Below the pieces are notes generated by a model. The model was not told the origin of the DNA. It worked only from the letters and a program-made list of their open reading frames with translations, and searched no databases. A stretch of DNA of 64,000 nt from positions 2,294,001 to 2,358,000 of the forward strand of contig NZ_CP009281.1 of the NCBI RefSeq assembly GCF_000758585.1, in the 5' to 3' direction. This document shows positions 44,572 to 53,245 of the stretch, in pieces. The stretch's first letter is position 1. Every line of letters begins with the position of its first letter. Origin of the DNA: Paenibacillus sp. FSL R5-0345. Lineage in GTDB: Bacteria > Bacillota > Bacilli > Paenibacillales > Paenibacillaceae. A program made the position numbers and the translations under genes.

Positions 44572-46197
44572 TTGAGTTGTCCAGACGATAAAAAATGTCA
44601 TAAGAAAAAAATCGCCAATGTATATCCTTCGAAAAGAAAAAGAAAAGAACATCGTCGAAAAGTTATTAAGAAAATTGTGCAAGTCACATGTCCTCCGCCT
44701 GAAGTGAACGTTACCACTCCAACAGTCGTTGGTGCTACAGGACCTAAAGGAGCACAAGGGATCCAAGGAGTGCAAGGGGCCCAAGGCGTACCGGGACCCC
44801 AAGGACCACGAGGACTCGAAGGAGCAGAAGGGCCTCAAGGTCCCGCCGGTGGCCCCCCAGGACCCCAAGGACCTCACGGTCAACCTGGGCCAGCGGGAGC
44901 AATGGGTCCACAGGGTATAGCGGGACCCGTTGGTCCTCAAGGGGAGCAAGGAGTACCGGGCACACAAGGACTCCTAGGTCCTCAGGGTCCACAAGGTATA
45001 CCTGGTCCTGCTGGAGCTATAGGACCTCAAGGTTTTGTAGGTGCAACCGGATCTACTGGAGCAACCGGAGCACCGGGAGCACCGGGAGCACCGGGATTAG
45101 CGGGAGCAACCGGAGCACCGGGAGCAGTCGGAGCGCCGGGAGTAGCGGGAGCAACCGGGGTAACCGGAGCACCGGGAGCAGTCGGAGCGCCAGGAGTAGC
45201 GGGAGCAACTGGGGCAACCGGAGCACCGGGAGCAGTCGGAACGCCAGGAGTAGCGGGAGCAACTGGGGCAACCGGAGCACCGGGAGCAGTCGGAACGCCA
45301 GGAGTAGCGGGAGCAACTGGGGTAACCGGAGCACCGGGAGTAGCGGGAGCGCCAGGAGTAGCGGGAGCAACCGGGGTAACCGGAGCACCGGGAGCAGTCG
45401 GAGCGCCGGGAGTAGCGGGAGCAACTGGGGCAACCGGAGCACCGGGAGTGGCGGGAGCAGCAGGAGCAACCGGAGCAACCGGGGCACCGGGAGCAGTCGG
45501 AGCGCCAGGAGTAGCGGGAGCAGCAGGAGCAACCGGAGCAACCGGGGCACCGGGAGCAGTCGGAGCGCCAGGAGTAGCGGGAGCAACTGGGGCAACCGGA
45601 GCACCGGGAGTAGCGGGAGCAGCAGGAGCAACCGGAGCAACCGGGGCACCGGGAGCAGTCGGAGCGCCAGGAGTAGCGGGAGCAACTGGGGCAACCGGAG
45701 CACCGGGAGCAGCAGGAGCAGCAGGAGCAACCGGTGCGCCAGGAGTCGCAGGAGCAACCGGAGCAGCAGGAGGAGTACTAGGCTTTGCTGATTTTTTTGC
45801 CCTGATGCCCCCTGATAATGCAGCAACTGTAGCACCGGGAACAGACGTGAGTTTTCCTCAAGATGGCCCTACCAGCGGGACGACAATTGCAAGAACGGGT
45901 CCTAGTTCTTTTAACTTAGCAGCAATAGGGACTTATCAGGTATTATTTCAGGTTAGTGTAACGGAAGCAGGCCAACTCATCTTGACTCTTAATGGCGCAG
46001 ATCTCGCCTATACGGTAGTTGGACGTGCGACAGGTACATCAGAAATTGTAGAAATGGCTATAGTTCAAACAACGGTCATTAATACCATACTGACAGTTAG
46101 GAATCCAGCTGGTAATTCCACTGCACTTACTATTACTCCTCTCGCTGGAGGAACAAGATCTGTTTCAGCACATCTCGTTATTACACAATTAGCATAG
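44572..46197 (+). CDS. Collagen-like Gly-X-Y protein with C-terminal globular (BclA-like) domain
   Basis: 541 residues from the TTG at 44572 (GGGAGG 8 bases upstream); an earlier in-frame start lacks a site. Residues 1-53: Cys- and Lys/Arg-rich, no signal peptide. Residues 54-399: about 115 Gly-X-Y triplets, first varied (G-P-Q, G-I-Q), then nearly monotonous G-A-T, G-A-P, G-V-A. Residues 400-541: a beta-rich trimerisation-like domain as in exosporium BclA proteins. Probably a spore-surface filament; this rests on architecture. The repeat array is a candidate for length variation between strains. Confidence 0.88.
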   Translation: MSCPDDKKCHKKKIANVYPSKRKRKEHRRKVIKKIVQVTCPPPEVNVTTPTVVGATGPKGAQGIQGVQGAQGVPGPQGPRGLEGAEGPQGPAGGPPGPQGPHGQPGPAGAMGPQGIAGPVGPQGEQGVPGTQGLLGPQGPQGIPGPAGAIGPQGFVGATGSTGATGAPGAPGAPGLAGATGAPGAVGAPGVAGATGVTGAPGAVGAPGVAGATGATGAPGAVGTPGVAGATGATGAPGAVGTPGVAGATGVTGAPGVAGAPGVAGATGVTGAPGAVGAPGVAGATGATGAPGVAGAAGATGATGAPGAVGAPGVAGAAGATGATGAPGAVGAPGVAGATGATGAPGVAGAAGATGATGAPGAVGAPGVAGATGATGAPGAAGAAGATGAPGVAGATGAAGGVLGFADFFALMPPDNAATVAPGTDVSFPQDGPTSGTTIARTGPSSFNLAAIGTYQVLFQVSVTEAGQLILTLNGADLAYTVVGRATGTSEIVEMAIVQTTVINTILTVRNPAGNSTALTITPLAGGTRSVSAHLVITQLA

Positions 46198-46231
46198 CGA
46201 AATCTCTTACGTATAGATAATTTGGAAGTTT

Positions 46232-46256
46232 GCCACCTCTAATCAGGTGGCTTTTC
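46232..46256 (+). terminator. Terminator of the collagen-like gene
   Basis: GCCACCT and AGGTGGC arms with a 6-base loop and TTTT. Confidence 0.8.
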
Positions 46257-46451
46257 TAATTATTGAATTAAAGGAAGGGTGCACACGAAGTTCCAGCCCT
46301 TCACCCATGACATCTCTCGGCTGAAGCAGAGGGGAATTTACTTAACTTAAAATTTTTGGGAAAATGGGTATTTTTATTTGACTTCAAATCAGAGCTGACG
46401 CAAAATAAGAGGGAGATGATGTAAATTTGGATTTTTCGGGGAGAATTGTAC

Positions 46452-47861
46452 ATGAATAATAAATCAGGTCGTCATTCCTTCCGAGAGCGACTCGATCATA
46501 TGGTGGGTAAGCTTCGTACGGATATCCTAAGTGGAGTGCTGCAGCCAGGTGCTTATCTGCCAGCAGAGAGTACACTAGCTAAGCAATTTGAGTTAAGTAA
46601 TAAATCGGTCAGAAGAGGGCTGGATGTGCTTGTCCAGGAAGGTCTTATTGTCAAAATCGACCGTGTCGGCAGTAAGGTTATGGAGTCTGTGCAGGAGAGG
46701 ATCCGTATTCATTTTGGCTGCAGCTCCTCGCTGTCCAAGGACTTTCTGCTGGATGATCTAATTGGTGAATTTCATCGACTGCATCCCGGTATTCATATTC
46801 TTCCGCTGGCTCTGAATGATTTTGACCATGTGAATTCTGCGGTGGAGTTGATCAATAATGGGATGCTCGATGCTGTATCGCTGAATAGCACGCAATTTCA
46901 GGAATTGGCTGAAAATGGTTCAGCGGACTTACTGGAATCGCTTGAGCCTGATCCTGAATTATATCCAATTGCGACGGAAGCTTTTTATCATGAAGAGCAG
47001 TTGTATGCCTATCCGATTTCATTCTCCCCCGTGGTGCTATGCTACAACAAGGCCCATTTTCGGGAAGCGGATCTGCCGGAGCCGGACAGCTATTGGACTT
47101 GGGATGACTTGATTGAGGCGGCTCGTCAGTTGGCGGAGAAACGTGGACGACATGCCATTTATTTTGTGCCTGCTTCTGAGAATCGTTATTCTGTATTCCT
47201 GCTGCAGAGCGGTATTCAAACCGTGGCAGACGGGATCGAGCACCGTACGCTTAGTCCGGAGACGGCTAATAGCCTTAGTGTGTATAGTCGGCTTGTGAAT
47301 AACCATCAGATTTTCCCGAAATATCTTGCTGGCAATCATGAAGATGAGACGATCTCATTGTTTGTCCAAGAGCAGGTTTCGATGATTCTGACGACTTTTT
47401 TTAATTTAAATGAATTTAAGGAATTAACGCTCGATTATGATCTTGCACCGTTACCTAGGCTGAAATCAAAAGATCCACAGAAGACGCTATTGGTGACGAT
47501 CGGAGCAGCTGTGGTCGGGAATTCAAGACAAAAGGAAGCGGCTCGTCAATTCGTCAACTTCCTTGCTTCCGTAGAAGCACAGAAAATTATTCGGGAGCGC
47601 ACAGTAAGTATTCCAGCTCGAAAGCGGATCGCTGAGATGAGCACGGCGGATCATTTGAATCGTCCTTCGAGATATCTGATGTACAGAGAGCTATTTCCAA
47701 CCTTCTCCTACCTTAAAGATTTAGGGCTTCCTATTGCTGTTCTAAAGAGCTTTCGTAAGTTGTTGAACGCTTATTGGTCAAAGATGATTGATGAGGAAAC
47801 ACTTCATGAAGAGTTGAGTGTCTTGATTTCGGAACAGGATGCTGCCGATCAGAAGGTTTAG
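46452..47861 (+). CDS. GntR-type regulator fused to a solute-binding-protein domain
   Basis: 469 residues, ATG 46452 with GGGGAG 7 bases upstream. Residues 1-75 form a GntR winged helix (R-T-D-I-L-S-G-V-L-Q-P-G, L-P-A-E-S-T-L-A-K-Q-F, S-V-R-R-G-L). From about 85 onward the chain matches an extracellular sugar-binding protein of family 1 (L-I-G-E-F-H-R-L-H-P-G, L-E-P-D-P-E-L-Y-P, Y-A-Y-P-I-S-F-S-P-V-V-L-C-Y-N-K), but it lacks a signal peptide. It would sense a cytoplasmic sugar with a transporter-type domain. Next to an importer operon, which it probably controls. Confidence 0.88.
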   Translation: MNNKSGRHSFRERLDHMVGKLRTDILSGVLQPGAYLPAESTLAKQFELSNKSVRRGLDVLVQEGLIVKIDRVGSKVMESVQERIRIHFGCSSSLSKDFLLDDLIGEFHRLHPGIHILPLALNDFDHVNSAVELINNGMLDAVSLNSTQFQELAENGSADLLESLEPDPELYPIATEAFYHEEQLYAYPISFSPVVLCYNKAHFREADLPEPDSYWTWDDLIEAARQLAEKRGRHAIYFVPASENRYSVFLLQSGIQTVADGIEHRTLSPETANSLSVYSRLVNNHQIFPKYLAGNHEDETISLFVQEQVSMILTTFFNLNEFKELTLDYDLAPLPRLKSKDPQKTLLVTIGAAVVGNSRQKEAARQFVNFLASVEAQKIIRERTVSIPARKRIAEMSTADHLNRPSRYLMYRELFPTFSYLKDLGLPIAVLKSFRKLLNAYWSKMIDEETLHEELSVLISEQDAADQKV

Positions 47862-47905
47862 ACCTTTTTTCTTGAGATTGATGTTCTCTGTAAAATTAAT
47901 GAAAC

Positions 47906-47947
47906 GCGTGATGATGGTGCTTTGAGGCCATTATTACGCATTTTTTT
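47906..47947 (+). terminator. Terminator of the GntR-fusion gene
   Basis: Twelve-base stem with two G-U pairs, 10-base loop, then seven T residues. Confidence 0.75.
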
Positions 47948-48034
47948 CAGAAAAAAAAGTATATATTGCGCGCTATATCTTATCTGTATAAGATCAGAGT
48001 CGGCTTATTTGAAGCGTTTATATATAGGTAATTT

Positions 48035-48048
48035 TGTAAGCGTTTTCT
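48035..48048 (+). promoter_or_regulatory. CcpA catabolite-response element (cre)
   Basis: TGTAAGCGTTTTCT matches the cre consensus TGWAARCGYTWNCW at every defined position. It lies about 98 bases upstream of the -35 box of the importer operon. An upstream cre may activate rather than repress; the direction is not known. Confidence 0.7.
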
Positions 48049-48132
48049 ATTAAATTTGAGGGTTTTCTACATTTTGCGACAGGTACATGTTATATAAGGT
48101 TACACTTATTAGAGATATTTCTTATTATTATA

Positions 48133-48161
48133 TTGACATCATGTAGGCTGGAAAATATAAT
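48133..48161 (+). promoter_or_regulatory. Consensus sigma-A promoter of the importer operon
   Basis: TTGACA, 17-base spacer, TATAAT: a perfect consensus, which would be very strong unless repressed. Confidence 0.88.
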
Positions 48162-48427
48162 AAAATACATCAGATATATATCAGATTGGTGAAATAAAAG
48201 ATCTGATACTCTGAAATGTAAATCAAAAAGAAGTCAGAACAGATGTTTTCGTCTAATTTAAGGAGAAAAAAGGGTAGTGAAAGGAGGATATCCCCTACAA
48301 AAGGTTGTTTGCAGAATAATCACTCATTTAAAAATTTATTAATGTATTGTTGATTCCTTCTGATTGATGTTAGTGAATATATCATAATGATTATCTTATT
48401 TTTTAGTTATTAATAGGGGGTTGAATT

Positions 48428-50086
48428 ATGAATGTTGCTAAAAGGAAATTAGCTCTGCTGCTGCCTGTCCTATTGTCACTAGTGACGCTCGTATCTGCTT
48501 GCGGCGGTTCGAATACTAAAACGGACAATACCGCAGATCCTACTGCGGAGGTTCAGAAGGCTACGCAAGCTCCCGTTAAGGAAGGGAAAACAGTAGGCGG
48601 TCTTCAGCTCCCGATTGTTTCAGATAAGCTAGAACTGTCACTTTGGTCACCAAGCGGCGGCAATTTTAGAGGAACTAATTTTAATGAGAAATTATCCTTT
48701 CAGCAAATGGAAGAGAACACTAACATTCATATCGACTTTCAACATAGTACGGAAGCCAGTGCGGAAGCTTTTAGCCTATTAATGTCATCTGGTAAGCTGC
48801 CGGACATTATCTACAATGATCTATGGGGCACGGATTCCGGAAAATATGGTACACAAGGCGCGCTGCTTCCTCTGGAAGATTTAATTGAGAAAAATGCGCC
48901 AAACTTCAAGAAAATCCTCGACGACAACCCGGATATCCGGGGACAAATCACTTCGCCTGAAGGCCACATTTTTTACCTACCTAATCTCGTTCTTGATTCA
49001 CAGGATCTCACTCAAATGTTCCCGCAAGTGCGTAAAGACTGGATCGATAAGCTGGGTCTATCTATGCCGGAAACTACGGAAGATTGGTATAACATGCTCA
49101 AAGCATTTAGGGAGCAGGATGCCAACGGAAATGGCAAGAAGGATGAAATTCCACTGGTCACGGTTAACTTGGAAAATATCATGATGTTATTCGCTCCTGC
49201 CTTTGGTGTTGACTACGGATTCTTCGTGGATAACGGCCAAGTGAAATACGGTCCGAACGATCCGAAATTCAAGGATGTCGTAACCTATCTGCACCGTCTT
49301 TACGATGAACAATTGCTCGACCCGAACTATCTGGTAGATACCACATTCCAGACCCTGACTGAGAAAGTGACTACTGATGTGGCAGGGGCATGGTTTGGTT
49401 GGTCTGGTTCCTACATGGGGAACTTTACTACTTTAATGGAGGGTAAACATCCGACCTTCAAAATTGCACCGGCCATTCCACCAAAAGGACCAAACGGTGA
49501 TCAACGTCATGTCTCCTTCCGCTGGCAGGCAGCAGCACACGGATTGGCGGTCTCCTCGCGGACCGAGCATCCTGAGGAAGTGATGAAATGGCTGGATTAT
49601 CAATACTCAGAGGAAGGCATTCTTTTGAACAACTTTGGGGTTGAAGGCAAGTCCTATGATCTGGTAAACGGAGAGCCTATTTATAAGAAAGAAGTGACTC
49701 ATCCAACCAATGGTCTCACGAATACACAGGAACTGCTGAACCATACGATCGGGGGCGGAAGCTGGGCTACAGTAGCGGATACCAGATATGCTGAGCAGAT
49801 CCGAGAAGCTAACGGACAGACGGAAAATCCACTCGAGTTATACAGTGACTATATTGATTTTGATAGCAAGCTGCCTCCAGTCCAATTCACAACAGAGGAA
49901 AACGATGTAGTTGTTCCTTTGATGGCTGATATTCAGACCTATGTAGCAGAGACAATTAATGCCATGATCATGGGGCGCCAAAAGATTGAAGACTATGACA
50001 AAGTGATGAAGCAGCTTGAGAAGATGGGGATTAACGATGTGCTAAAAGAGTATCAGGTTGCATACGAGCGATTTAAAGGGAAATGA
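48428..50086 (+). CDS. Extracellular solute-binding lipoprotein (LplA-type)
   Basis: 552 residues. Signal peptide with lipobox V-S-A-C; body of an LplA-type binding protein with the loop D-A-N-G-N-G-K-K-D-E, an EF-hand-like calcium site seen in this group. GGGGG ribosome site about 6 bases before ATG. It lies about 110 bases upstream of two permeases. Substrate unknown; the downstream enzymes suggest a sugar, uronate or glycoside. It is larger than, and distinct from, the pectin-locus binding proteins. Confidence 0.92.
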   Translation: MNVAKRKLALLLPVLLSLVTLVSACGGSNTKTDNTADPTAEVQKATQAPVKEGKTVGGLQLPIVSDKLELSLWSPSGGNFRGTNFNEKLSFQQMEENTNIHIDFQHSTEASAEAFSLLMSSGKLPDIIYNDLWGTDSGKYGTQGALLPLEDLIEKNAPNFKKILDDNPDIRGQITSPEGHIFYLPNLVLDSQDLTQMFPQVRKDWIDKLGLSMPETTEDWYNMLKAFREQDANGNGKKDEIPLVTVNLENIMMLFAPAFGVDYGFFVDNGQVKYGPNDPKFKDVVTYLHRLYDEQLLDPNYLVDTTFQTLTEKVTTDVAGAWFGWSGSYMGNFTTLMEGKHPTFKIAPAIPPKGPNGDQRHVSFRWQAAAHGLAVSSRTEHPEEVMKWLDYQYSEEGILLNNFGVEGKSYDLVNGEPIYKKEVTHPTNGLTNTQELLNHTIGGGSWATVADTRYAEQIREANGQTENPLELYSDYIDFDSKLPPVQFTTEENDVVVPLMADIQTYVAETINAMIMGRQKIEDYDKVMKQLEKMGINDVLKEYQVAYERFKGK

Positions 50087-50194
50087 TTCAGCTTGTAAGA
50101 GGTTGTCGTGGGCCGAGCGGTTCAGAGATTTCTAAGTGACCGCTCGCCGCATGACAGCTATGACTAACGCCAGTGTCCGGGAGAGGAGAACTAT

Positions 50195-51160
50195 ATGGCT
50201 GTACCTGTAAAAGTCGCTAAAGTTGAAAGCAGGAAGCTTCCGGTCAAGAGGAGTCCGATTCCCTGGAAGCGGATAGCCTCCAATCGCTATCTGTATCTCA
50301 TGTTACTCCCTACGGTTTTGTATTTTCTGATTTTTGAATACAAGCCGATGTATGGGGCGATCATTGCCTTTAAGAATTTCAATCCCTACTTGGGGATCAC
50401 GGATAGTCCTTGGGTGGGCTTCAAGAATTTCGAGAAGTTTTTCGAAAGCTATTATTTTCTCAGACTGCTTAAAAATACCTTCTTAATGAGCTTCTACTCG
50501 CTCATCTTCATTTTTCCTGCTTCACTTGCTTTTGCCCTGCTACTCAATGAGCTGCGGCTCAAGAAGCTGAAGTCCTTTTTGCAGACCGTGTCTTATTTGC
50601 CGCATTTTATTTCGCTCATCGTCATTTGCGGGATGATTATTGATTTCACCAAGCCCGGAGGAATTATTAACAGCCTGTTGCTTGGCATCGGCCTGATCTC
50701 TGAGCCTATCCAGTTCCTGATTCTGCCGGAATGGTTTCGAACGATCTATGTGGGTTCTGGCATGTGGCAGAGCCTAGGCTGGAATTCAATTATTTATTTA
50801 GCAGCGTTATCTGGTATCAATCCGAGCCTGTATGAAGCTGCAGTTGTAGATGGAGCAGGGCGATGGAAACAGCTAACGAATATAACGCTGCCTGGGATTC
50901 TCCCTACGGTCCTAATTCTCTTGATTCTGAATGTCGGTACCCTGCTGAATGTGGGCTGGGACAAAATTATATTGCTCTACAATCCAGGAACGTACGTCAC
51001 TGCGGATGTTATTTCAACATTTGTCTATAGACGAGGTGTGATGGAAGCGAATTATAGTTTTTCTGCGGCGGTTGGATTATTCAATTCTGTAATTAACTTC
51101 ACATTGCTCGTGCTAGCTAATCGGATCAGCCGAAAAACAACTGAAAGCAGCCTATGGTAA
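50195..51160 (+). CDS. Sugar ABC transporter permease (LplB-type)
   Basis: 321 residues, about six helices. EAA motif Y-E-A-A-V-V-D-G-A-G followed by I-T-L-P-G. N-terminal basic cytoplasmic tail with W-K-R-I-A-S-N-R-Y. GGAGAGGAG precedes ATG. It forms the importer channel with the next gene; no ATPase is encoded nearby. Confidence 0.93.
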   Translation: MAVPVKVAKVESRKLPVKRSPIPWKRIASNRYLYLMLLPTVLYFLIFEYKPMYGAIIAFKNFNPYLGITDSPWVGFKNFEKFFESYYFLRLLKNTFLMSFYSLIFIFPASLAFALLLNELRLKKLKSFLQTVSYLPHFISLIVICGMIIDFTKPGGIINSLLLGIGLISEPIQFLILPEWFRTIYVGSGMWQSLGWNSIIYLAALSGINPSLYEAAVVDGAGRWKQLTNITLPGILPTVLILLILNVGTLLNVGWDKIILLYNPGTYVTADVISTFVYRRGVMEANYSFSAAVGLFNSVINFTLLVLANRISRKTTESSLW

Positions 51161-51237
51161 GCATAACTTCCGATGCGAGTTTTGTACGAAGTAACTTCAA
51201 TGAAGAATAGCTCACAAAACTTTTAGGAGGGTAGACA

Positions 51238-52116
51238 ATGGTTGTGAAACGCAGTATGGGTGAAATCATATTCGACAGCTGCAATGTGCTGTTTCTAATC
51301 TTGTGTTCTTTCCTGTTCCTGTACCCGATGTGGTACGTGCTGGTTTCCTCATTCAGTGATGCACATGCTATTGCTGCGGGGAAGGTAAGCTTCTTTCCAA
51401 TCGGCTTTAATCTGGATGCTTACAAGCTGGTATTTGAGGATACGCGGGTCTGGACAGCTTACGGAAATACTTTCTTTTATGTCATTGTCGGTACGTTGAT
51501 TAATCTTGTGCTTACTACACTTGGTGCCTATCCTCTGTCCAGAAAGAATCTGGAGGGGAGAAATGTCATAATGGCTTTTATTGTGTTCACGATGTTTTTT
51601 AGTGGTGGCTTAATTCCGGCGTATCTGAATGTCCGTGAGCTTGGCTTGTATGATACACGGTGGGCGCTGCTGTTACCTGGTGCGGTTAGTGCTTTTAATT
51701 TGATAGTGATGCGGACTTTCTTTCAGTCTATCCCTGATAGTTTAATAGAGTCTGCCAAAATAGACGGCGCCCATGATTTCAGAATTCTGCTGCGGATCGT
51801 GCTTCCGCTCTCTATGCCGGTTCTGGCGGTTATGACCCTCTTTTATGCCGTAGGCCACTGGAACAGTTGGTTCTCGGCCATGATTTATTTACAGGATCGG
51901 AATTTGTTCCCGCTCCAATTGATATTGAGAGAAATCCTGATTCAATCCTCTGCGCAAAATATGCTGGCAGGTGTTACCCAAGATGAGGTATTTCGGATCA
52001 GTGAATCTATTAAATTCGCTACGATAATCATTGCTACCGTTCCCATTCTGATGATCTATCCATTTTTACAGAAATATTTTGTAAAAGGCGTAATGATCGG
52101 TGCGTTGAAGGAGTAA
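51238..52116 (+). CDS. Carbohydrate ABC transporter permease (YtcP-type)
   Basis: 292 residues, about six helices. EAA motif I-E-S-A-K-I-D-G-A followed by I-V-L-P-L-S. AGGAGG about 8 bases before ATG. Partner of the preceding permease. Confidence 0.93.
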   Translation: MVVKRSMGEIIFDSCNVLFLILCSFLFLYPMWYVLVSSFSDAHAIAAGKVSFFPIGFNLDAYKLVFEDTRVWTAYGNTFFYVIVGTLINLVLTTLGAYPLSRKNLEGRNVIMAFIVFTMFFSGGLIPAYLNVRELGLYDTRWALLLPGAVSAFNLIVMRTFFQSIPDSLIESAKIDGAHDFRILLRIVLPLSMPVLAVMTLFYAVGHWNSWFSAMIYLQDRNLFPLQLILREILIQSSAQNMLAGVTQDEVFRISESIKFATIIIATVPILMIYPFLQKYFVKGVMIGALKE

Positions 52117-52180
52117 CACCCATAGAGAAGATGCTGCATGTGACGGAATCGTTTCTGAAGCAGTCGGGAGGAGAAGACAT

Positions 52181-53245
52181 ATGAAGGCGGTAATATCTCA
52201 GGAAGGACAGATTCGCATGTCGGATGTTCTGACACCAGTCATTGAAGATGGATTTGTACTAGTCCAGACTGAATATTCGGCAATTAGCCCCGGAACGGAA
52301 ATGATGATGAATGGCCTGCACCGTACGCAACAAATTGTACTTGGATACAGTGCAGCAGGTGTAATCCGAACACGTGGGAAAGGAATGGAGCACTGGCCTG
52401 AGGGTCTTCGGGTAGCTTGTTACGGCGGTCCTTATGCGAAGCATGCAGAATGGCTGCTAATGCCTCAGCATCTGATGGTGCCCATTCCTGATCATGTAAG
52501 TTCGGAGGAAGCATCGACAGTAGGGCTTGGAGCTATTGCAGTACATGCGGTAAGGCAGGTTGCACCGCAGTTTGGAGAGACACTTGTATTGATCGGTGCC
52601 GGAATTCTTGGGCAGTTGATTGCGCAGATCGCTAAGGCGGCAGGATGCCGAGTGATTGTCTATGATTTACTTGCAGAGCGCTGTGAGATGGCCGAAAGAT
52701 TGGGGATTAGACATATCGCTACTAGCACAGAGAAGGTAAAGGAACATCTTGCTAACCTGACGGAGGACATGGGAGCAGATGCAGTCATCGTCTGTGCAGG
52801 CGGCAAAACCGGCGACCTTATTGATCAAGCACTAGAGTGGGTACGGGATCGCGGAAAGGTACTATTGGTTGGAGATATTAAACCGGATTTCTCTCGTGAT
52901 CTGATGTTCGGTAAGGAAGCTCAAGTGCTGATTTCTAGAGCCGGCGGTCCCGGACGATATGATCCTATCTATGAGCGGCAGGGGATTGACTACCCTTATG
53001 GCTACGTACGATGGACAGAAGGACGTAATATGGCTGAATATATTCGGTTAATCTCCGAAGGCGATATTCAGGTTAAACCATTAATTAGTGCGATATTCCC
53101 GGTCGAGCGTTGTGAAGAAGCCTTTAGGCGTTATGCAGAGGATCCAGTGGATTTGTTGGGAGCAGTATTAGCTTATCCTGCGGCAGTTTCTGGGGCGGAA
53201 GTGAAGGTGAAGGAACAGCTGGCAAAAGAAGGCGGGAGCAGATGA
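52181..53245 (+). CDS. MDR-family dehydrogenase (zinc-alcohol-dehydrogenase-like, zinc ligands not evident)
   Basis: 354 residues with a GroES-like N-terminal part and a Rossmann domain (L-I-G-A-G-I-L-G-Q-L near 143). The usual catalytic Cys position reads S-A-I-S-P-G-T-E, and no structural four-Cys lobe is seen, a pattern shared with BchC-like members. Probably oxidises a sugar or cyclitol hydroxyl with NAD(P). GGGAGGAG site before ATG. Its stop overlaps the next start by four bases (ATGA). Confidence 0.85.
   Translation: MKAVISQEGQIRMSDVLTPVIEDGFVLVQTEYSAISPGTEMMMNGLHRTQQIVLGYSAAGVIRTRGKGMEHWPEGLRVACYGGPYAKHAEWLLMPQHLMVPIPDHVSSEEASTVGLGAIAVHAVRQVAPQFGETLVLIGAGILGQLIAQIAKAAGCRVIVYDLLAERCEMAERLGIRHIATSTEKVKEHLANLTEDMGADAVIVCAGGKTGDLIDQALEWVRDRGKVLLVGDIKPDFSRDLMFGKEAQVLISRAGGPGRYDPIYERQGIDYPYGYVRWTEGRNMAEYIRLISEGDIQVKPLISAIFPVERCEEAFRRYAEDPVDLLGAVLAYPAAVSGAEVKVKEQLAKEGGSR

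Larger units (their letters stand above)
47862..48427 (+). promoter_or_regulatory. Control region of the large catabolic locus
   Basis: A 566-base gap holding, in order: a terminator-like hairpin with GCGTGATGATGG/CCATTATTACGC arms (47906-47939) and a T run; a cre site at 48035-48048; a consensus promoter at 48133-48161; and a leader of about 260 bases before the ATG at 48428. I see no clear leader peptide or riboswitch in the leader. Confidence 0.7.

Noticed and set aside
45053-45835. 260-codon minus-strand frame rich in Leu/Pro
   Set aside because: It is the reverse reading of the Gly-X-Y repeat DNA. Monotonous Leu/Pro repeats reflect the collagen codons, and no ribosome site is present.
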